From assembly GCA_015520985.1 (NCBI GenBank), contig WAOY01000170.1, forward strand, positions 1 to 10,449: DNA of 10,449 bases, written 5' to 3'. This DNA comes from DHVE2 group archaeon. Its GTDB lineage: Archaea; Thermoplasmatota; Thermoplasmata; Thermoplasmatales; Aciduliprofundaceae. A program made the translations under genes and the position numbers. The notes beneath the pieces are model-generated. The model was not told where the DNA came from, did no database searches, and was given only the letters and a program-made list of their open reading frames with translations. Shown one piece after another: positions 6,065 to 10,449 of the stretch (the stretch's first letter is position 1; each line of letters starts with the position of its first letter).

Positions 6065-6630
6065 TCATCTGCGGATACAACGAGATTACCAGGCATTTAA
6101 AAGGGAAATTCGTGGACACCAACTTCGACAGGGAGGACGAGAACTTCATATGGGGCAACCCCGAGGATCCGGAGACGCTCAGGAGGGCGGGGATAGAGGA
6201 GGAGGACACAATAATAATTGCCACCGGGGACGACTCCAGGAACATATACATAACCCTCGTTGCCCGGGAGCTCAATCCCCTGATAAACGTGGGCGTTGTA
6301 CTAAAAAAGCAGGAGAACGTGGAAAAAGCGTACAAGGCCGGCGCAAATAACGTGCTCCTAGAGAGCGAAATAATAGGGAGGGAGATACTCAACTCGCTCC
6401 TGAATCCACGGGCGGCGGAGCTCCTCAACATGGTCATGTTCTCCGAGGCACTGAACCTGTACGCCATACAGGTCCCCGCAAGGTACATCGGGAGAAGGCT
6501 GAGGGACACGGACATTAGGAGGAGGATCGGGATGGTTATCGCCATAAAGAGGGGAGATAAGATCATAAAGAACCCGAGCCCATCCACGATACTCCACAGG
6601 GGCGACCTGCTAATCTTCTTCAAGACGTGA
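6061..6630 (+). CDS. stand-alone RCK-domain protein (TrkA-like), probable partner subunit of the channel
   Basis: The 189-residue soluble protein consists of one RCK module. RCK_N begins at once with MIICGYNEI, echoing VVICGYNDL in the channel, and continues with WGNPEDPETLRRAGI and ATGDDSRN; AYKAGANNVLLESEIIG (91-107) closes the lobe. RCK_C covers about 130-189 and ends in a typical HRGDLLIFFKT strand. Compared with the usual RCK_N, the stretch between the first helix and the second strand (HLKGKFVDTN) is shortened by roughly a dozen residues, so nucleotide binding may be lost. GTG is the only plausible start, since an in-frame stop lies at 6052-6054. RCK channels need eight RCK domains for a gating ring; MthK supplies four from an internal start in the same gene. 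Here a separate gene could supply them. That pairing is inferred from the overlap and similarity. Confidence 0.82.
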   Translation: MIICGYNEITRHLKGKFVDTNFDREDENFIWGNPEDPETLRRAGIEEEDTIIIATGDDSRNIYITLVARELNPLINVGVVLKKQENVEKAYKAGANNVLLESEIIGREILNSLLNPRAAELLNMVMFSEALNLYAIQVPARYIGRRLRDTDIRRRIGMVIAIKRGDKIIKNPSPSTILHRGDLLIFFKT

Positions 6631-6642
6631 GCGGCGATTCTT

Positions 6643-6659
6643 CACAAATTTAAAATATT
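6643..6659 (+). promoter_or_regulatory. archaeal promoter for the PAN-HerA operon
   Basis: CACAAA is followed by TTTAAAATA (6649-6657), a good TATA box. Initiation about 26 bases downstream would fall near 6680, leaving a 5' leader of roughly ten bases before the ATG at 6691. The box lies in the 60-base gap after the RCK gene. Confidence 0.6.
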
Positions 6660-6690
6660 ATGTCAACATTGTGAGACGCGGTGTTGCAGG

Positions 6691-7872
6691 ATGGAGAAGG
6701 ACGAAGTGGACATCATGCGCTACGATTATGATCGCGATGACCTGCTCAGGCAGATAAGGATCCTGGAAGACGAGAAAAGATACCTCGAGTCGGAGCTTCG
6801 CAGGCTTCAGAACGAGATAAACCGCCTCAGGAAGGAGATAAACAAGATGAAGGCCCCTCCACTGCTTCTCGGCGTGATAGAGGATGTGCTGGACAAGAAC
6901 CGCATACTGGTGAGGAGCAGCGCAGGGCCCTCGTTCATCGTAACCGCCTCGACCTTCGTCCCCCAGCAGGACCTGAAGCCGGGAAGGAGAGTCGCCCTTA
7001 ACAAGCAGACCTTCTCCATCGTCCACACCCTGCCCGAGACGTACGATCCCGATATCACGGCGGCGGAGGTCATAGAGAAGCCCGAGGTGACCTACGATGA
7101 CATCGGGGGCCTGGAAAAGCAAATACGCGAAATACGCGAAACGGTGGAACTTCCCCTCCTGAAGCCGGAACTGTACAAGAAGGTGGGCATCGATCCCCCC
7201 AAGGGCGTTCTCCTGGCAGGCCCGCCTGGCACGGGCAAAACTTTGCTGGCGAAGGCGGTGGCGCACCACACCAACGCGACGTTCATAAGGACGGTGGGAA
7301 GCGAACTGGTGAGGAAGTACATCGGTGAGGGCGCGAAACTTGTTCGCGACCTATTTGCGCTTGCGAAGAAGAAGGCCCCGAGCATAGTTTTCATAGATGA
7401 ACTCGACGCCATAGGCGCCAGGCGCCTGGACATGGCGACCTCGGGGGATCGGGAGGTGCAGCGCACCCTGATGCAGCTCTTGGCGGAACTGGACGGCTTC
7501 GAGCCCCTGGACAACGTTAAGATCATAGCGGCCACTAATCGTCCCGACATACTCGATCCCGCTCTTCTGAGACCGGGAAGGTTCGACAGGATAATCCTCG
7601 TCCCGTACCCGGATTTCAAGGCCAGGATAGAGATACTGAAGATCCACACCCGCAGGATGAACCTGAAGGATGTGGATCTGGAGGCGATAGCGAAGAAGAC
7701 GGATGGCTTCAGCGGCGCGGACCTGAAGGTGATATGCATGGAAGCCGGAATGTTCGCAATCAGGGACGGCAGAGATTACGTGATACAGGACGACTTTGAC
7801 ATGGCGATAAAGAAGTTCCTGCATTCCGATGAGGTGCGTGGGGAATCGCCCGGCGAGCAGATGTTCGCATGA
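6691..7872 (+). CDS. pan: proteasome-activating nucleotidase PAN
   Basis: The 393-residue AAA+ ATPase forms a hexamer that unfolds proteins and feeds them into the archaeal 20S proteasome, like the eukaryotic Rpt1-6 ring. An N-terminal coiled coil (about 16-54) ends at the conserved KAPP proline step, followed by the OB-fold ring (about 57-115). The AAA domain opens with [11 protein letters not shown]. Walker A is GPPGTGKT (177-184), pore loop 1 is KYIG (209-212), Walker B is IVFIDE with D236 and E237, and the second region of homology ends [10 protein letters not shown] with arginine fingers R297 and R300. The C-terminal helical lobe contains [15 protein letters not shown]. Length and order are standard for PAN. 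The tail ends Met-Phe-Ala, a variant of the hydrophobic-Tyr-X motif that docks into the proteasome and opens its gate. The HerA gene follows nine bases downstream, probably in one operon. Confidence 0.95.
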   Translation: MEKDEVDIMRYDYDRDDLLRQIRILEDEKRYLESELRRLQNEINRLRKEINKMKAPPLLLGVIEDVLDKNRILVRSSAGPSFIVTASTFVPQQDLKPGRRVALNKQTFSIVHTLPETYDPDITAAEVIEKPEVTYDDIGGLEKQIREIRETVELPLLKPELYKKVGIDPPKGVLLAGPPGTGKTLLAKAVAHHTNATFIRTVGSELVRKYIGEGAKLVRDLFALAKKKAPSIVFIDELDAIGARRLDMATSGDREVQRTLMQLLAELDGFEPLDNVKIIAATNRPDILDPALLRPGRFDRIILVPYPDFKARIEILKIHTRRMNLKDVDLEAIAKKTDGFSGADLKVICMEAGMFAIRDGRDYVIQDDFDMAIKKFLHSDEVRGESPGEQMFA

Positions 7873-7881
7873 GGATGCTGT

Positions 7882-9381
7882 ATGACCATCGCGTCTGAAA
7901 ATCTCGGTGAATTGAACGGATCCCGGGGAAGCAAGCTCAAGCAGGCCGGTGTAATATACGGGGACGTTGGCACAACGGAGTTCACCTGCACGGTGCTCAG
8001 CGGAAAGCTTGAGCAGGGAGATTATGTGCAGGTCCTCCATGAGAAGTTCGGCTGGGTCCTTGGAAGGGTGGACGAGATAAGGAGGAAGACCAACCTCACC
8101 GTTGACAAGGCCAAGGAGCTGGCCAAGGGGGAAGATGTGGAGATAGAGGAGACGGTCCTCGCAAAGGTCGTTGTGATTGGGTACCGCGACGAGAAGGGCC
8201 TCTTGCAGTATCCCCGCATACCATTCAACGTGGGGAGCATAGTGTACTTCGCCGAGGACGATTTCATAAAGAGGGTCATCGGGATAGAGGATATCAAGGA
8301 GACCGGCGCTTACATAGGGCGCCTGTTCAAGCACCGCAACATCCCCATCTACCTGGATATAAACACCATGGTTCAGAAGCACGTGAGCGTTCTGGCCAAG
8401 ACAGGTGCGGGGAAGAGTTACCTCACGGGGGTGCTCCTGGAGGAACTCCTGAAGAAGGACGTCACCGCGATTGTGATCGATCCCCACGGGGAGTATCCAT
8501 CCCTCAAGTACCCGGCAAAGAAGACGAAGATGCACGACGAGTTCGGAGTTAAGCCGAGGGGATACGCGTCGAAGATTCGCATATTCAGCCCGGACCCCGA
8601 ATTGAACGGTGGGAAACCCCTAAGGTTCACCCTCGCCTCCATGAGTCCCCGGGAACTGCTCAACCTGATGAACCTGGACGCCAGGCAGTACCTCATCCCC
8701 CTGAGAAAGGCCATGGACCTACTCAAGACGTCGAGGCAGTACTTCGACGTCCGGGACATAATACGGATCCTGGAGAATGAGGATTCTCCATCCCTCTCTC
8801 CCCTCATAGCCCAGCTGGAGTACCTGGCGGAGATGGGGATATTCGCCAAGAAGGGTACGAGGATAGACGAGATCATATCCAAGGGGAAGATAACCATTAT
8901 AAATCTGCGGGGTGTGGCTCCGGACATACAGGAACTTGTCGTCCAGAGGCTCTCCATGGCCCTCTTTGAACTCAGGAAGAGGAACAAGATACCCCCGATG
9001 ATGCTCGTTGTGGAGGAGGCGCACAACTACGTCCCGCAGCAGGGAATGGCGGCTTCGAGCAAGATACTACGGACCATCGCAAGCGAGGGGCGCAAATTCG
9101 GGCTCGGGCTCTGCATAATTTCCCAGAGACCGGCGAAGATCGATAAGAACGTGCTTTCCCAGTGCAACACCCAGATAATACTGCGAGTAACGAACCCCAA
9201 CGACCTCCGCGCCATAGGAAACTCGGTGGAGAACCTCACTAAGGGATCCCTGGAGGAGATCCAGCGACTTCCCATCGGAGTTGCACTGGTCACCGGGGGG
9301 AACATATCCATGCCCCTCTTCGTGGAGATAAGGCCCAGGGAGACGAAGCACGGTGGGGAGAGTGTTAAGGTCGTGGGCTGA
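7882..9381 (+). CDS. HerA-family hexameric DNA-translocating ATPase (HAS-barrel + DUF87)
   Basis: The 499-residue protein belongs to the HerA/FtsK superfamily. HerA is a ring helicase-translocase that works with NurA nuclease and Mre11-Rad50 in archaeal DNA end resection. Residues about 20-130 form the N-terminal HAS-barrel (VIYGDVGTTEFTCTV, then GDYVQV). Walker A is KTGAGKSYLTG (K178, S179), followed by VIDPHGEYPSL, typical of the family. Walker B is MLVVEEAHNYVP with E378 and E379. The sensor/arginine segment is IISQRPAKIDKNVLSQCN with R416, and GNSVENLT follows. Length agrees with archaeal HerA, about 500-550 residues. The ATG at 7882 follows a GAGG ribosome-binding site at 7871-7874. No nurA, mre11 or rad50 lies in the window, and genomes may carry several HerA-like proteins, so I do not give a firm symbol. 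Its neighbour upstream is PAN, which is unusual company. Confidence 0.9.
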   Translation: MTIASENLGELNGSRGSKLKQAGVIYGDVGTTEFTCTVLSGKLEQGDYVQVLHEKFGWVLGRVDEIRRKTNLTVDKAKELAKGEDVEIEETVLAKVVVIGYRDEKGLLQYPRIPFNVGSIVYFAEDDFIKRVIGIEDIKETGAYIGRLFKHRNIPIYLDINTMVQKHVSVLAKTGAGKSYLTGVLLEELLKKDVTAIVIDPHGEYPSLKYPAKKTKMHDEFGVKPRGYASKIRIFSPDPELNGGKPLRFTLASMSPRELLNLMNLDARQYLIPLRKAMDLLKTSRQYFDVRDIIRILENEDSPSLSPLIAQLEYLAEMGIFAKKGTRIDEIISKGKITIINLRGVAPDIQELVVQRLSMALFELRKRNKIPPMMLVVEEAHNYVPQQGMAASSKILRTIASEGRKFGLGLCIISQRPAKIDKNVLSQCNTQIILRVTNPNDLRAIGNSVENLTKGSLEEIQRLPIGVALVTGGNISMPLFVEIRPRETKHGGESVKVVG

Positions 9382-9390
9382 TGATTTTCA

Positions 9391-9410
9391 CCTAAAAATT
9401 TAAATTTTTG
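9391..9410 (+). promoter_or_regulatory. archaeal promoter for the two-TM membrane protein
   Basis: CCTAAAAA leads into TTTAAATTTTT, with the TATA centre about 27 bases before the ATG at 9429, implying a leaderless mRNA. The TTTTT run at 9405-9409 could also help terminate the HerA transcript; no hairpin is evident. Confidence 0.65.
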
Positions 9411-9428
9411 AATTCATAACACCCCGCG

Positions 9429-10391
9429 ATGAGGCGCAAGGTGGGGCTGGTAACACTGGCGCTCATCGCCGCAGGCGCTGTCCTTCTCGTTTACATGCAG
9501 TTCTTCGCACCGGCGCAGACGGTGGAGGTGGACGAGGGACAGGTACTGGTCTCCAAGGTCCCCCATGCCCAAAAGACGAGGAGCGGGTGGGCTGATGGAG
9601 AGCCAGTGGAGATAAAAACGGAGACGTGGAGGGTGAGTATGCAGAGCAAGGTAGAGGTCTCCTTCGCATCGGCCACGTACCTTTACGAGATAGATGCCCC
9701 CAACGGCACTAAAAAATGCTACTACGACGACGCCTTGCTGGAAGTGAAGGTGAGCGGCGGCGCGGTGTCTGTTTACCTCCTCCATATCCGCTACGAGGGT
9801 GCCGAAGCCAGGGTAACAGGGGAAAGGTTCCTGGTATACAGAGGCCCGGGTTCCAACGCGACTGTTCTGTACCTGCACTCCGCCGTTGATTACGCAAAGG
9901 GTACCGATGAAAACAGGACGGTCAACGAGATGGTGGAGAAGCTCAACAGCAGAAATGAAATCAGTATGGCTATCGGCGCATCCATAGCCGCAGCCGGGAT
10001 CGGGGCCCTGGTGATCCTCGTGGTGGTCCGGAGGAAAAGGAGCAGAGAAGATATTGAGATCCGGCCCGTTCTGGTGGACATCGGTGACGGGGATCTGATA
10101 TGCCACTACGAAGTCGTGAAGGATGGCGTGAAGTTCTACTGCCTTACGCGTGGAAAATCTCTGGCGCTCCTCGGTTCATCCCCCGATGCCCCCCTGCTGA
10201 GGCATGCGCTCAGAAAAGCTCGCGGGAAGGGGGAGATGGAGATGCACCTGAAGCGGGGAGAAATCACGGGGATAGAGAGAACAGGTGACGGGCTAAGAGT
10301 GCTCATTCCCGGGGGAGAGGCTAAGATAAGGCCCATGGACGAATCCCGCGGGGATGACATCGAAGTGATATACCGCCACCTCTCTCCGTGA
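9429..10391 (+). CDS. two-TM membrane protein with external beta-rich and cytoplasmic domains, function unknown
   Basis: I do not recognise a family for this 320-residue protein. It begins MRRK followed by a membrane segment (about 5-23), which may be an uncleaved signal anchor. Residues about 28-175 alternate hydrophobic and polar residues and look beta-rich. This part carries all three N-x-T sequons (N92, N143, N162), fitting an extracytoplasmic, glycosylated domain. A second membrane segment (about 178-200, small Gly/Ala/Val/Ile residues) is followed by RRKR, a stop-transfer signature. The tail (about 205-320) is a charged domain with no asparagine, presumably cytoplasmic. Both termini would then be inside the cell. 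The ATG at 9429 has a correctly placed TATA box. The gene stands alone, with its own promoter and another promoter just after it. A sensor or cell-surface anchor is possible but unsupported. Confidence 0.8.
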   Translation: MRRKVGLVTLALIAAGAVLLVYMQFFAPAQTVEVDEGQVLVSKVPHAQKTRSGWADGEPVEIKTETWRVSMQSKVEVSFASATYLYEIDAPNGTKKCYYDDALLEVKVSGGAVSVYLLHIRYEGAEARVTGERFLVYRGPGSNATVLYLHSAVDYAKGTDENRTVNEMVEKLNSRNEISMAIGASIAAAGIGALVILVVVRRKRSREDIEIRPVLVDIGDGDLICHYEVVKDGVKFYCLTRGKSLALLGSSPDAPLLRHALRKARGKGEMEMHLKRGEITGIERTGDGLRVLIPGGEAKIRPMDESRGDDIEVIYRHLSP

Positions 10392-10411
10392 AGCCCAGGG
10401 CAGGGAAAAAT

Positions 10412-10428
10412 CAAACTTTAAATATTAT
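10412..10428 (+). promoter_or_regulatory. archaeal promoter for a rightward gene beyond the window
   Basis: TCAAAC precedes TTTAAATATT (10417-10426), the cleanest TATA box in the window. Using the spacing seen at the other genes, transcription and probably translation should begin around 10447 or just past the right edge. Confidence 0.55.
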
Positions 10429-10449
10429 CCTGCGGTTCTCCCCCAGGAG

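Noticed and set aside
7351..8535. Minus-strand open frame of 394 codons spanning the PAN-HerA junction
   Set aside because: Both genes beneath it are certain from motifs along their full length; the antisense product has no recognisable domain or promoter.
9395..9410. Possible intrinsic terminator after the HerA gene
   Set aside because: There is a T run but no stem, and the same bases form a well-placed TATA box, so I list it only as a promoter.
1..10449. Search for CRISPR arrays, tRNA or rRNA genes, IS elements, inverted terminal repeats or prophage genes
   Set aside because: No regularly spaced direct repeats, cloverleaf-type segments, transposase motifs or phage genes were seen; almost all bases lie in recognised coding regions or short promoters.

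Overview
The window looks like a stretch of archaeal chromosome, most likely from a euryarchaeon. The support is a DRG-type GTPase with the archaeal layout, a proteasome-activating nucleotidase (PAN), a HerA-family ATPase, and AT-rich TATA/BRE promoters standing out of a GC-rich background. Arginine is mostly AGG/AGA and isoleucine is often ATA, as is common in thermophilic archaea. Several genes have a TATA box centred about 26-27 bases before the start codon, which implies leaderless mRNAs. That would suit a relative of the Thermoplasmata (for example the Aciduliprofundum side), but this placement is a guess. There is no sign of recent transfer: no IS element, integrase, tRNA, rRNA or CRISPR array, and composition looks even by eye. 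Coding density is very high and no gene-free gap exceeds 100 bases.

Layout, left to right. (1) Bases 2-1093 (+) encode a DRG-family GTPase lacking only its first few residues, which lie left of the window. (2) Bases 1094-1741 (-) encode a class I SAM-dependent methyltransferase whose stop codon abuts that of the GTPase. (3) An 87-base divergent promoter region serves the methyltransferase and, rightward, a two-gene operon. Its first gene (1829-2713) encodes a zinc-ribbon TPR protein. Its second (2710-5094) encodes a 794-residue protein with an apparently dead Mrr-like nuclease-fold domain, about seven TPRs, a region with three copies of a 40-residue motif, and a terminal TPR pair. (4) Bases 5120-6630 hold a potassium-channel-like operon: a two-TM pore protein with an RCK domain, then a separate soluble RCK protein, overlapping by GTGA and linked by a perfect 9-base Shine-Dalgarno sequence. 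(5) Bases 6691-9381 hold PAN and a HerA-like ATPase in one operon. (6) Bases 9429-10391 encode an unrecognised two-TM membrane protein. (7) The last bases carry a promoter whose gene should start at or just past the right edge.

The housekeeping genes (DRG GTPase, PAN, HerA) are conventional. The parts most likely to be undescribed are the TPR/pseudo-nuclease pair and its repeated 40-residue motif, and the split RCK channel with an altered selectivity filter. PAN ends in Met-Phe-Ala rather than the usual hydrophobic-Tyr-X. No function can be assigned to the TPR pair from sequence alone; a scaffold or adaptor role is inference.
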